Of a DNA stretch of 64,000 nt, positions 20,066 to 29,322 are shown in pieces. Position 1 is the first letter of the stretch. Each line of letters starts with the position of its first letter. A model generated the notes under the pieces. The model saw only the letters and a program-made list of their open reading frames with translations. It had not been told where the DNA came from and ran no database searches. This DNA comes from Methanobacteriota archaeon (lineage in GTDB: Archaea > Halobacteriota > Methanosarcinia > Methanosarcinales > Methanosarcinaceae): positions 1 through 64,000 of the forward strand of contig JAENYU010000003.1 of NCBI GenBank assembly GCA_016841625.1. Direction: 5' to 3'. The translations under genes were made by a program, and so were the position numbers.

Positions 20066-20112
20066 TTCCTTTTTATCGAATTATTTTTTTCTCTACGGAG
20101 GTATCTTTTTAG

Positions 20113-21141
20113 ATGGCAGCAGTCAAAGCGGGTATTTTAGGCGCTACCGGCGCTGTAGGGCAGCGGTTCATAGAAGCTCTGGCAAACCACCCCTGGTTTG
20201 AGATCACAGCCCTTGCAGCTTCAGAAAGAAGCGCTGGAAAAACATATAAAAAAGCAGCAAACTGGAGGCTGGACAACCCGATGCCGGAAAACGTGGCCGA
20301 CATCGAAGTGGTCCCCGTGGACCCGAAAGCCGTGGACGCGGACGTAGTCTTTTCAGCCCTTCCTGCAGACCTTGCCCTCACTGTCGAACCGGACTTTGCA
20401 AAAGCCGGCTTTGCAGTTGCGAGCAACGCTTCAGCCTACAGGATGGAAACAGACATCCCTCTCGTAATCCCCGAGGTTAACCCCGAACACCTGGGGCTCC
20501 TTGAAGTCCAGCAGGACAACAGGGGATGGGACGGGTACATCATCACAAACCCCAACTGCTCCACTATCGTCATGACAGTGAGCCTGAAGCCCCTGATGCA
20601 GTTTGGGCTCGAGTCAATCCAGGTCGCCACAATGCAGGCGATTTCGGGCGCCGGATTTGCCGGGATCCCGGCAATGGCAATCTACGACAACGTGGTCCCC
20701 TACATAGGAAGCGAAGAAAAGAAAATGGAGACCGAACCCCTGAAGCTCCTTGGAGAATTCAACGGCGCGGAAGTCTTACCTGCAGACATAAAGTTCAGCG
20801 CTTCCTGCCACAGGGTCCCGGTAATTGACGGACACACGGAAGCCATCTGGGCAGGCATGGAAGCAAACCCCAGCCCCGAGGAAGTAAGGGAAGCCTTCCT
20901 GAACTTCGACCCGAAACTGGGAGACCTTCCCTCGGAACCCGAAAAAGCCCTGATTGTCCGGGACGAAGTTGACAGGCCCCAGCCGCGCCTGGACCGCAAC
21001 ATGGGCAACGGCATGAGTGTCTCCGTGGGCAGGATCAGGGAAGGCATCCGCTACATCGCAATGGGCCACAACACAATCCGCGGAGCCGCAGGGGCAAGTG
21101 TCCTGAATGCGGAACTCCTGCATTCCATTGGGAAACTTTGA
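20113..21141 (+). CDS. asd: Aspartate-semialdehyde dehydrogenase
   Basis: A 342-residue enzyme that reduces aspartyl phosphate to aspartate semialdehyde with NADPH, for lysine, threonine and methionine synthesis. The N-terminal [10 protein letters not shown] dinucleotide motif and the NPNCSTIV active-site segment with its catalytic cysteine (near residue 147) are present, as is [12 protein letters not shown] near 235. This is the archaeal/fungal-type subclass. GGAGGT lies 10 bases before the ATG. Confidence 0.95.
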   Translation: MAAVKAGILGATGAVGQRFIEALANHPWFEITALAASERSAGKTYKKAANWRLDNPMPENVADIEVVPVDPKAVDADVVFSALPADLALTVEPDFAKAGFAVASNASAYRMETDIPLVIPEVNPEHLGLLEVQQDNRGWDGYIITNPNCSTIVMTVSLKPLMQFGLESIQVATMQAISGAGFAGIPAMAIYDNVVPYIGSEEKKMETEPLKLLGEFNGAEVLPADIKFSASCHRVPVIDGHTEAIWAGMEANPSPEEVREAFLNFDPKLGDLPSEPEKALIVRDEVDRPQPRLDRNMGNGMSVSVGRIREGIRYIAMGHNTIRGAAGASVLNAELLHSIGKL

Positions 21142-21291
21142 GAGCTTTAAAAACTCTCAATTCTCTTTTTTCAGCCCCTATTTTTGATTTTTATTTTCGA
21201 GTATTCCAGGTGCTTATTAGTTCCGGAAATGCATTTCAAAAAAAGTTGGGATGGTTTGAAAAAGTTAAAAAGCTGGAAAAGTTGAAAAAAA

Positions 21292-22482
21292 TTAAGAAAA
21301 AAGTTTCCAGGCAACTTCCTCGGCTCTTCGCATTACCTCTTTTACGGGAAGCCCGCTGCTTCTTGCGACCTGTTTGCAGTCCTCAAACTCCGCGGAAATG
21401 TTGAGCAGAACCCCTTCCGAGTCCCTGGCAACCTTGACCGCCACTTCAAATTCTTCACCTCCGACATTGATATTCAGCTTCTCGATCTTCCGGGCAGCCA
21501 TCAGCCGGTGCCGCGTCGGAACCACCCTGATCCCAAGAGAACCGGTTTCGGTAATGATTTTCCGGGCAAGTTTCGAACTGTCTTCGGGTTTGCATATGAC
21601 CTTGATAACATGGGCAGGCCGGCCTTTTTTCATGGTTGCGGGGATAACCGCAACGTCCCGTGCGCCCATGGTGAGCAGTTCCTCATAGAGGTTACCGAGC
21701 ACTTCCCCGCTTACATCGTCTGCATTGGTTTCCAGGACCTCTATCGTGTCCTGGATAAGGCAGGAGTCAGGTTCGGAAAGTAAGCCCTGGAGGACATTAG
21801 GCCCCGGGAGGTCGGCATCTCCGGCCCCGTACCCTACCGCTGTTACCCTTCCCTGGGGGAAGGCTTCCACGGGCTTTGCAAAATGGGCAAGAACAGCCGC
21901 ACCGGTGGGTGTTAGCAGTTCTTTTTTCACGTTGCTGCCCTTAAAATAGAGCTTCCCGTTCCTGAGGATTTCAAGGGTTGCAGGTGCCGGCACCGGGAGA
22001 GTCCCGTGGGCGGATTCAACCGTTCCGCTGCCAACATTGATCGGGGTGCAGTAGACGGCATCACAGCCCAGGGCCTGGATCGCAGCCGAAGAGCCTATGA
22101 CGTCGGCAAACGCGTCGCTTTGCCCTACCTCGTGAAAGTGCAGGTCTGCAAGGTCGGACTGCCCGTGAACCGCAGCTTCGGCTTCAGCCATTTTTGCAAA
22201 GATATCAAGAGCACTTACTTCCACGCGAGGAGGCAGTTTTGCGGACTTAATTATGTCTATCAGTTCGGGGTATTTTCGGACTGTTTCCTTTTCCGGCACT
22301 CCTATCCGGACGTCCAGGGCTTTTATACCCTTTTTCTTTACTTCCCGGATGTCCACGGACACATCTACAGAAGCCTCTATCAATTCCCGGACGTACTGCC
22401 GGTCTGCCCCGAGGTCAAGGGTACAGCCAAGGATCATGTCCCCGGAAGCCCCTGAAAAAGGATTGAAAATCAACGCTTTCAT
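21292..22482 (-). CDS. larC: LarC-like nickel insertion protein (DUF111)
   Basis: A 396-residue LarC homologue. In bacteria LarC inserts nickel into a pyridinium pincer cofactor, using CTP. It begins ALIFNPFSGASGDM and has the FHEVGQSDAFADV, LLTPTGAAVL and ETNADDVSGE segments typical of the family. The larB-like gene lies 27 bases upstream on the same strand. No larE or lactate racemase is in the window, so the cofactor's user here is unknown. Confidence 0.9.
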   Translation of the reverse strand: MKALIFNPFSGASGDMILGCTLDLGADRQYVRELIEASVDVSVDIREVKKKGIKALDVRIGVPEKETVRKYPELIDIIKSAKLPPRVEVSALDIFAKMAEAEAAVHGQSDLADLHFHEVGQSDAFADVIGSSAAIQALGCDAVYCTPINVGSGTVESAHGTLPVPAPATLEILRNGKLYFKGSNVKKELLTPTGAAVLAHFAKPVEAFPQGRVTAVGYGAGDADLPGPNVLQGLLSEPDSCLIQDTIEVLETNADDVSGEVLGNLYEELLTMGARDVAVIPATMKKGRPAHVIKVICKPEDSSKLARKIITETGSLGIRVVPTRHRLMAARKIEKLNINVGGEEFEVAVKVARDSEGVLLNISAEFEDCKQVARSSGLPVKEVMRRAEEVAWKLFS

Positions 22483-22509
22483 GAGAACGCCACCATATTC
22501 TGAATTTTG

Positions 22510-23295
22510 TTACTCCGGTCCCGGACCCCTGCTTGCAACTGCCACCATGTTTGCGATCCGGGCCGCAAAGGCTCCCGCCACAAAACCTGCATCAATGTTC
22601 ACCACCGAAAGGATGGAGCAGGACTGAAGCATCGATAAAAGAGCGGCTTTTCCCTCGCCTCCTGCCCCGTAGCCGGTGGAGACAGGCAGCCCGATTACGG
22701 GTACATCCACAAGCCCGGACACAACCGTCGGGAGAGTCCCTTCCCTGCCCGCGGCAACTACCACCGCCCCGGGCTTCATCTCCTTCAGTTTCTGGAGTTC
22801 GGGAATCAGCCTGTGGATCCCGGCAACCCCCACATCGTACACGGCAAAGGTCTCACAGCCCATCTCAAAAGCCACGACCCTTGCCTCTTCCGCCACCGGG
22901 ACATCCGCAGTTCCTGCAGAAATTATCCCTACCACCCCGCCGGTCCTCGGAGCAGGGGTCCCGTCATGGATAACTACCGTCCGAGCGCGGCTGTTCCATT
23001 CAAGGGACTCGGGAGCAAATGCCGCCTTCAACGCATCCAGATGGGTAGCAGAGACCCGGGTGATCAGGACCCTACCGCTCTCAGCAACCATTACCCTGGC
23101 AATCTCCACAACGTCCTCGGGCTCCTTGCAGTCGGCAAGGACTGCTTCGATCACGCCGGTCCTGCTCTTACGGTGCGAGTCAAGTTTCGCAATATTCGAA
23201 TAAGAAACAAAACCCAGTCCCCTGACCTGCTGTTCTGCTGTTTCAAGGTCAATATTTCCTTCCCTGACAGCTCTTAAAATAGCATTTAGATCCAT
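22510..23295 (-). CDS. larB: LarB-like (AIR carboxylase-fold) protein
   Basis: A 261-residue homologue of LarB, which carboxylates and hydrolyses nicotinic acid adenine dinucleotide in nickel-pincer cofactor synthesis. The C-terminal half has the PurE-like fold with GIISAGTADVPVAEEA near residue 125, YDVGVAGIHR near 155, and GLPVSTGYG near 210. It heads a two-gene unit with the larC-like gene. Confidence 0.9.
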   Translation of the reverse strand: MDLNAILRAVREGNIDLETAEQQVRGLGFVSYSNIAKLDSHRKSRTGVIEAVLADCKEPEDVVEIARVMVAESGRVLITRVSATHLDALKAAFAPESLEWNSRARTVVIHDGTPAPRTGGVVGIISAGTADVPVAEEARVVAFEMGCETFAVYDVGVAGIHRLIPELQKLKEMKPGAVVVAAGREGTLPTVVSGLVDVPVIGLPVSTGYGAGGEGKAALLSMLQSCSILSVVNIDAGFVAGAFAARIANMVAVASRGPGPE

Positions 23296-23360
23296 ATACC
23301 ACCTTAATGTACCCAGAAATTAACATGCTTAAGCAATAACTCACAATCATTGGCCTGTTA

Positions 23361-23468
23361 TACGGATAATGTAACCTGTGATCTTTCATACGGATAATGT
23401 AACCTGTGATCTTTCATACGGATAATGTAACCTGTGATCTTTCATACGGATAATGTAACCTGTGATCT
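23361..23468 (+). repeat. 28-base tandem repeat (about 3.9 copies)
   Basis: Perfect copies of a 28-base unit start at 23361, 23389 and 23417, and a partial fourth runs from 23445 to 23468. The unit begins tacggataatgtaacctgtg. It sits in the divergent spacer between larB and the UMP kinase gene. Confidence 0.95.
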
Positions 23469-23604
23469 GTAATCTGCAATCCATATATTAGTATGGTGAG
23501 GGTCTTTAGGGTTTTTTCGTCATATGGGATTTTTGGTGGTTCCCGGAGGGAGAGAATCCAACGATACATTTAAAAGTCAGGATCGTTAATGACTAGCGAT
23601 CACC

Positions 23605-24306
23605 ATGCTCATAGTATTATCCCTAGGCGGTTCAATTCTTGCAAAAGACCTCGATCCGGATCGTTTTTTAAAGTATGCCGAAGCCCTCCAAAAGCTTTCG
23701 GAAAAACACGACCTGCTCGTGGTAACCGGCGGCGGGGAAGCTGCCCGGAACTACATAGCAACTGCACGCAAGGTGGGGGCGGACGAAGTAACCTGCGACT
23801 TCATAGGTATCGATATCACCCGCCTAAATGCAAGGCTCCTGATCTCGGCGCTCGGCCCCGAAGCTTACCCGGAAATCCCGACCAGCTACATGGAAGCCGC
23901 AAAAGCCCTGGAGTCCGGGAAAATCGTGGTCATGGGAGGGATCACCCCCGGACAGACCACGGACGCGGTCTCGGCAATCCTGGCGGAATTCCTGCGGGCA
24001 GACCTGCTGACAATCGCAACCTCCATCGACGGCGTCTACTCCGCCGACCCTAACGGCGACCCGGATGCCGTGAAATACGACATGATATCTCCCGAAGAAC
24101 TCATTAACATCGTGATGTCTATCGAGATGAAAGCGGGCTCGAAGTCCCCGGTAGATCCTGTAGCCGCAAAAATCATAGAAAGGTGCAAGCTCGACGCCCT
24201 GGTAATGGACGGAAGGGACCCTGACCTGCTTGAAAAGGTACTTGACGACGGGATAGCAGAGAAATCCGCAATTTCTTGCGGGACCTGGATCACAACCAGA
24301 AAATAA
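23605..24306 (+). CDS. pyrH: UMP kinase (archaeal type)
   Basis: A 233-residue amino-acid-kinase-fold enzyme that phosphorylates UMP to UDP. Seen: SLGGSIL at the N-terminus, VVTGGGEAARNY near 40, MGGITPGQTTDAV near 110, a TSIDGVYSADP nucleotide-binding loop near 140 and KSPVDPVAAK near 180. Length matches archaeal PyrH. It stands alone between a repeat array and the following export-type genes. Confidence 0.94.
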   Translation: MLIVLSLGGSILAKDLDPDRFLKYAEALQKLSEKHDLLVVTGGGEAARNYIATARKVGADEVTCDFIGIDITRLNARLLISALGPEAYPEIPTSYMEAAKALESGKIVVMGGITPGQTTDAVSAILAEFLRADLLTIATSIDGVYSADPNGDPDAVKYDMISPEELINIVMSIEMKAGSKSPVDPVAAKIIERCKLDALVMDGRDPDLLEKVLDDGIAEKSAISCGTWITTRK

Positions 24307-24529
24307 AGGCTTGAACCGAGAAATTCAACCGGAAGAGTAAGCCTTCAGAGATAAAGCAAGAAGAAGAGCAGACGTGAGAGCAAACGTAAGAGCAGACTTT
24401 AAAGCCCGGCTTCACCGGAACATCAAAACTTAAACATAGAGGTTCCGACATACATTCATATTGCAAAGAACCGGACCGATTTACCGGCTCAGGTTCACCG
24501 CAATTTTCAAAAAGGAGGAGGATCCGGGC

Positions 24530-25726
24530 TTGAGCCTGCCAGAAAAAATGAACTGTTTAAAATTGAGAGGATTTATTTTCCATTTTTTTACCCTGCTTGC
24601 GTTCCTGACCGTCTTTTGCATTCAGGTCAATCCTGCCTCTGCGGTAGAAAACGGGATGGTTCCTATGGCAGAGGGGGAAGGAAACACCCTTACTCTGGAC
24701 TTTTATTCAGATCACGAATTGTGTGATGCGACTGTCCGTTTTGAAAAGCCTTTTGAAGACGTTTATCTCGTTTTCGACATGAGTTCCGGAAAGGAACCCC
24801 TGGAATCTAAAACCTTTAAGCTGGGTTCCATGGAAGCCGGGCAGGAAATTACAAAGGTCTTCTTCTGGGAGCTTCCTGAAGACTTCAGAAAAGACCGGGA
24901 CTCTTACACATCCAGGTTTTCCGTGCGGAACGGAAACGAGACCCTTGCGGCCCAAAAGCTTTCATTTTCCTACCGGAACCCGACCCTTTCAAAGTTCAAA
25001 CTCGTGGACTTTTCCGCAGACTCCGAAAAAGCCTCGGCTCTGATCACTCTCGCGGGCCCCACAAACTTTGGATCCATGCGGATGCCTGAACCTGTTATGA
25101 TAGATCTGGACCTGAAACTCCTCTCAGGCACGGAGATCCTGTACTCCGAAAGCCATGAAAACATCCCTGTGATGGACGCCTATTACAGAGCAATTTACTG
25201 GCCCTTCCTCCTTGAAAAGGACAGGAACTACACAGCCCTCCTGAAAGTCAGTTCCCACTCCTCAGGCCTTACCACAGCCTACAGATCGGACTTCAGGGCC
25301 AGTGAAAAAGTGGAAATCCTTGACCAGGACATTGACGTGGACGAATACGGAGCAAGCGTTACGGTTGTCGGGAAGTCCCAGGTCCCCTTTGATGGCATTG
25401 TAAGGGTCGTGCTGACCTCAGAAGATGGGGAGGCACAGGTCTTTGAAGAAACCGCAGACATCCTGACCGCAGGCAAGGAAGACACTGTGGGGATAATCTG
25501 GCAGGGAGCCCCACGGGGAGATTACAATGTCATGATCTATGCGGTTAACGCAGAAGGGAAAGTCATGGACAGCCATGAGACTGTGCTTCGGGTCTTTGAG
25601 CCGGTAGCCGAGGTAACGTATTCAGAAAAATCCCCGGCTTTCAGCTTGCCGACAGTTCTCGGAATTTTCCTGTGCGTGGGAGTTTTGCTCGGAAGAAAAA
25701 AGGAAGGAAAAAAAGAAAAGCCCTGA
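24530..25726 (+). CDS. Secreted/membrane-anchored protein of an ABC export cluster
   Basis: A 398-residue protein I do not recognise by family. A hydrophobic signal sequence (FIFHFFTLLAFLTVFCIQVNPASA) is followed by a long beta-rich extracytoplasmic region, a C-terminal membrane helix and a Lys-rich end. The TTG at 24530 is preferred because GGAGGAGG (24514-24521) lies 8 bases upstream. The ATG at 24548 would be the next option. It precedes FtsX-like permease and ABC ATPase genes with short spacing, so it is probably the extracytoplasmic partner of that transporter. Confidence 0.7.
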   Translation: MSLPEKMNCLKLRGFIFHFFTLLAFLTVFCIQVNPASAVENGMVPMAEGEGNTLTLDFYSDHELCDATVRFEKPFEDVYLVFDMSSGKEPLESKTFKLGSMEAGQEITKVFFWELPEDFRKDRDSYTSRFSVRNGNETLAAQKLSFSYRNPTLSKFKLVDFSADSEKASALITLAGPTNFGSMRMPEPVMIDLDLKLLSGTEILYSESHENIPVMDAYYRAIYWPFLLEKDRNYTALLKVSSHSSGLTTAYRSDFRASEKVEILDQDIDVDEYGASVTVVGKSQVPFDGIVRVVLTSEDGEAQVFEETADILTAGKEDTVGIIWQGAPRGDYNVMIYAVNAEGKVMDSHETVLRVFEPVAEVTYSEKSPAFSLPTVLGIFLCVGVLLGRKKEGKKEKP

Positions 25727-25766
25727 AAAACTCCAGAACTATGTCGAATTCAAATGCGGGATCATT

Positions 25767-26882
25767 ATGTTTGACCTGATCATCCGAAACATAACGAACA
25801 GGAAAGTCAGGAGTGCACTCACTATCTGCGGGATTGCCCTCGGGATCTTTGCCGTTATCGTCATGGGCGCAATGTCTGAGAACTTCCACCAGACTTTTGA
25901 GCGTTCCATGAGTGTAACCAGCGATAAGATCCGGGTCTTTGCCGAAAGCGGAGTCTTTGGAGGAGGGCTCGAGGACGATAAGGTAAGCGACGTGCTTCGC
26001 GTAGCCGGGGTAAAAGACGCCTACGGGCTTTTGATGACCACCTTTGATGAAGACAAGATGGGCATGACCGGAAAGCAAATCCTCGGCGTCCCCCCTGAAA
26101 AGTCCAGCGTTGCCCTAAACCCTGTCGAGCTGAAAGCAGGCCGCTTCCTCAATCCGGGAGATTCCTACAGTGTGGTAGTCGGAAACAACATAAAAAGAGA
26201 ATACGGACTTCAGGTAGGCAGCAAATTTGAAATCCATGACAAATATTTCACCGTTGTCGGAATCCTTGATTATACCGGTTCGATCTTTGATAATGCCGTG
26301 ATCATTCCCCTTGAGACTGCCCAGGATCTTTATAATGTGGGTGATTCGGTATCCTACATCTTTGCCGTGCCTGACGAGAGGGTGGATGCTGAGATGCTCT
26401 CAAAACGCATCGAGTTAAGCGTAAAAGGCACAAGCACCCTTTCTCCGGGAGAACTTGAGGTACAGGCAAAGCAGTCCTTCATGATTTTCAGCGTAATAAC
26501 GATCAGCTCAGGGCTCCTTGCGGCGATCATAGGCGGGCTCTGCGTGATGAATACGATGCTCATGTCCGTCGCCGAAAGAACGAGGGAGTTCGGGATTTTG
26601 AAAGCCATAGGCGCAGAAACGCGGGACATCCTGCTCCTGACCCTCGGAGAGGCTTCATTCATGGGACTTTTAGGCGGAATCCTTGGAATTATAGTTGGTG
26701 TCGGGGCTGTCTATATTATGAATGCCTGGCTTGAAACGACAAGGATAGTGCTTTTCCTGATAACTCCGAGGCTTCTTATAATTGCCATGGTTTTTGCTCT
26801 GCTGATTGGCGCTCTTTCCGGGCTTTACCCTGCATACCGAGCTTCAAAAATGAGCCCGATGGAGGCTTTGAAGCATGCCTGA
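25767..26882 (+). CDS. FtsX/MacB-like ABC transporter permease
   Basis: A 371-residue permease of the FtsX-like family. One N-terminal helix (about 18-40, LTICGIALGIFAVIVMGAM) is followed by a large extracytoplasmic MacB-PCD-type domain (about 45-235) and three C-terminal helices. Near residue 270 is the NTMLMSVAERTREFGILKAIGA motif that contacts the ATPase. Such systems transmit mechanical work or export lipoproteins, peptides or lipids. It sits between the secreted protein and the ATPase genes. Confidence 0.88.
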   Translation: MFDLIIRNITNRKVRSALTICGIALGIFAVIVMGAMSENFHQTFERSMSVTSDKIRVFAESGVFGGGLEDDKVSDVLRVAGVKDAYGLLMTTFDEDKMGMTGKQILGVPPEKSSVALNPVELKAGRFLNPGDSYSVVVGNNIKREYGLQVGSKFEIHDKYFTVVGILDYTGSIFDNAVIIPLETAQDLYNVGDSVSYIFAVPDERVDAEMLSKRIELSVKGTSTLSPGELEVQAKQSFMIFSVITISSGLLAAIIGGLCVMNTMLMSVAERTREFGILKAIGAETRDILLLTLGEASFMGLLGGILGIIVGVGAVYIMNAWLETTRIVLFLITPRLLIIAMVFALLIGALSGLYPAYRASKMSPMEALKHA

Positions 26883-26902
26883 AGAAAAAAATGGAGGGCC
26901 TG

Positions 26903-27619
26903 ATGTCGGCAGAAAAATCCGGAACTGATGGACATAAAGACGGACAGAAAGTTATCATGAAGGTTGAAAACCTCTCCAAGACCTATATCCGGGGCAAGAT
27001 CCCTGTCCATGCCCTTCGCTGTGCCTGCATAACCGTACGAAAAGGAGAGTTCCTTGCCATCATGGGACCTTCGGGTTCAGGGAAATCAACCCTTCTTGCT
27101 CTGATCGGCACGCTTGAAAAAGCCACTGACGGAAAGATCATCCTTGACGGAACAGACCTGACTTCGGTACCTGAAAAACTGCTTCCCCGCGTGAGAAGAG
27201 AGAAAATCGGTTTTATTTTCCAGCACTACAACCTGATCCCTACACTTTCTGCCCTTGAAAACGTGGAACTTGCAATGCGCTTTTCCAGAGTGCCAAAAAA
27301 AGATAGGAGAGATAGAGCAAAAACCCTGCTGGAAGACCTGGGTCTGGGAGACAGACTAAATCATAAACCCACTGAGCTGTCCGGAGGAGAGCAGCAGCGA
27401 GTCTCGATCGCCAGGGCACTTGCGAACAGGCCTGCCCTTATTCTTGCAGATGAGCCAACCGGCGAGGTGGACAGTAAAACCCGGGATTCCATTGTCCGTA
27501 TATTCAAGGAGTTGAGCGAAAAGGGGCAGACAATTCTTGTGGTTACCCACGACCCCGAGGTTGCAAAGGAGTGTTCAAGGGCACTCCAGATCACGGACGG
27601 GTTGATTAAAGATAATTAA
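26903..27619 (+). CDS. ABC transporter ATP-binding protein (LolD/MacB type)
   Basis: A 238-residue ATPase subunit. Walker A GPSGSGKST, Q-loop FQHYNLIPTL, signature LSGGEQQRV, Walker B LILADEPTGEVD and H-loop VVTHD are all intact. The start at 26903 (MSAEKSG) has GGAGG 5 bases upstream; an ATG at 26891 adds four residues. It pairs with the FtsX-like permease immediately upstream. Confidence 0.93.
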   Translation: MSAEKSGTDGHKDGQKVIMKVENLSKTYIRGKIPVHALRCACITVRKGEFLAIMGPSGSGKSTLLALIGTLEKATDGKIILDGTDLTSVPEKLLPRVRREKIGFIFQHYNLIPTLSALENVELAMRFSRVPKKDRRDRAKTLLEDLGLGDRLNHKPTELSGGEQQRVSIARALANRPALILADEPTGEVDSKTRDSIVRIFKELSEKGQTILVVTHDPEVAKECSRALQITDGLIKDN

Positions 27620-27695
27620 AGGCGATAAGAAAGAAAAAAAGAGGAGAGAAAAAGGAAAGGAAAGAAAAAAAGAAGTTAAAAAAGAATTTCACGCT

Positions 27696-28619
27696 TCAAA
27701 TCTCACCGAGTTCCCAGCCCAGATGTTCTTTTATGACCGTATAAGCCATAGCAGGGGGAATGATCCCAACATCGGTTACGATCATGTCAATGTATTCGGA
27801 AGGGGTAAAGTCAAAGGCCGGGTTTTTGACCTGCACGTGAGGAAGCTCAGCCAGGACTACCGGATCTATGACCTCTTCTGAAGCCCTTTCCTCAATTTCG
27901 ATGGGGTTGCCGATGATGGTGCTTGGGCTGAACTTGTAGGTCTCGGCTGCGACCATGAAACTCTTCCTGGCCTCATGGGCGGCAAGGGCAAGCTGGGATG
28001 TCCCGATCTTGTTTACGAGAGCCCCGTTGGCTGCGATGGCGTCGGCACCAACGACTACTTTGTCCACTTCCTTCATGTGGTAGCGTACCGACGAGTCCAC
28101 TATAAGGGATGTGGGGATCCCGAAATCGTTCAGGTGCCGGATGGTCAGGAGGCCCTGGCGCCGGGGGCGGCTTTCGGTGGCAAGGACTTTGATATCTTTT
28201 CCGTCTTCAAAAGCCGTGGTGATGATGGAAAGGGCAGCGTGAGAGTTGCAGTGGGTCATGATAACGTCCCCGTCCTGGATCCTCCTGGCCCCGATTTTTC
28301 CGATCAGTTCAAGAGCCCGGTCAGCCCGGTCGATAAAACGGTTTGCGTTCTCGATGATTTCCTGCCTTGCCTCTTCCACGTTTCCGGACGAGTATTTTGA
28401 AGCGAGCTTTACGGCATTAGGGAGGGAAACAGCCGTCGGCCTGGTGCTGATGAGGAGGTCCGAAACGTCCCTGATTCGGGTTTCAAACTCGCCCATAGAA
28501 ACGACATCAAGCCCCACTGCATAGTCCCTGATTGCTCCAGCTGCAGCTTTTGCGATCCTGCCTGCGCCCCGGATTTCCATTGTCCGTATCTTTTCCGCGG
28601 TGTCCTCAACTTTTTTCAT
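27696..28619 (-). CDS. Ribose 1,5-bisphosphate isomerase (eIF2B-like)
   Basis: A 307-residue member of the eIF2B-alpha/beta/delta-like family. The MEIRGAGRIAKAAA start, MTHCNSHAAL with the catalytic-type cysteine near residue 125, and VVGADAIAANGALVNKIGT with the aspartate near 200 match archaeal ribose-1,5-bisphosphate isomerase. That enzyme makes ribulose bisphosphate in the AMP pathway that feeds type III RuBisCO. A translation-factor or MtnA function is less likely. The start at 28619 is chosen over an upstream frame whose 32 extra residues look non-coding. Confidence 0.85.
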   Translation of the reverse strand: MKKVEDTAEKIRTMEIRGAGRIAKAAAGAIRDYAVGLDVVSMGEFETRIRDVSDLLISTRPTAVSLPNAVKLASKYSSGNVEEARQEIIENANRFIDRADRALELIGKIGARRIQDGDVIMTHCNSHAALSIITTAFEDGKDIKVLATESRPRRQGLLTIRHLNDFGIPTSLIVDSSVRYHMKEVDKVVVGADAIAANGALVNKIGTSQLALAAHEARKSFMVAAETYKFSPSTIIGNPIEIEERASEEVIDPVVLAELPHVQVKNPAFDFTPSEYIDMIVTDVGIIPPAMAYTVIKEHLGWELGEI

Positions 28620-28695
28620 AGGGATAGGATAGTAAGGATTCCGATTTATAGCTATCTTCCGGGCCTTCCGGCAAATGGAGAAAAGAGCAGATAAG

Positions 28696-28782
28696 AGCAG
28701 ATCGAATCGGATCAAACCAAATCAAATCAAATCAAATCAAACCAAACCAAACCAAACCAAACCAAACAAAATCAAACAAAAT
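28696..28782 (+). repeat. Pentanucleotide microsatellite (aaatc/aaacc)
   Basis: A run of aaatc units shades into aaacc units and back. It lies just upstream of the ribose bisphosphate isomerase gene (on its 5' side) and next to the left end of an inverted-repeat element. Confidence 0.8.
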
Positions 28783-28798
28783 CAGGATAAATAGGAAG

Positions 28799-29319
28799 AT
28801 TGAACACCGATTTTCGCCAAGTGTTTATGTCCCACAATTGAACCATACTCAAGATATCACTCAAATCGAAGTCTCTTGTTGCCTAATCATGTTCGATATG
28901 GTTTCTGGGAAATCCCATTAAATTTGAAAACAAACGTAGTTGCCTTCCTTCATAGTGTGAAATAGAGTGGAAGTCAAGGTTGATGGGGTCGCCTTGATAA
29001 TATAATACCCGGGTGGATTATAATTATCATCGTTAGTTATATGTATAAGTTATGAAACTTATAATATTCAATATTTATTTGTAAAACATCTTTATCAACG
29101 TCATCTTATGGAGTTTAAGGCCTATTTAGGCGGGTTTTTGTACCATAATAGATTCAGTACGTTGATTTATAATCAAAAATCAAAAATTTAATGTTCCATG
29201 AATTGAACATATTATAAAGATCTGTTTTTTAAAAAAACAGTACTGGATGTCAGGTTTTGATGCAAAAATTGTGGATTTTTTGGTGGAACATAAAAGGATG
29301 ACGAAAATCGGTGTTGAAT
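28799..29319. mobile_element. MITE-like element with 38-bp terminal inverted repeats
   Basis: The left end (28799-28836) and the reverse complement of the right end (29282-29319) agree at 30 of 38 positions, including a shared caacaccgattttcg-type core. The 521-base interior is AT-rich with no transposase frame. This is the structure of a non-autonomous transposon or a solo remnant of an IS with those ends. No clear target duplication is seen. The right end abuts the stop codon of the regulator gene at 29323. Confidence 0.7.
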
Positions 29320-29322
29320 AGA

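Noticed and set aside
23361-23468. CRISPR array
   Set aside because: The 28-base units are directly adjacent with no spacers between them, so this is a plain tandem repeat.
24461-24529. Earlier ATG for the secreted protein
   Set aside because: It would put 23 extra polar residues before the signal peptide, while GGAGGAGG sits exactly 8 bases before the TTG at 24530.
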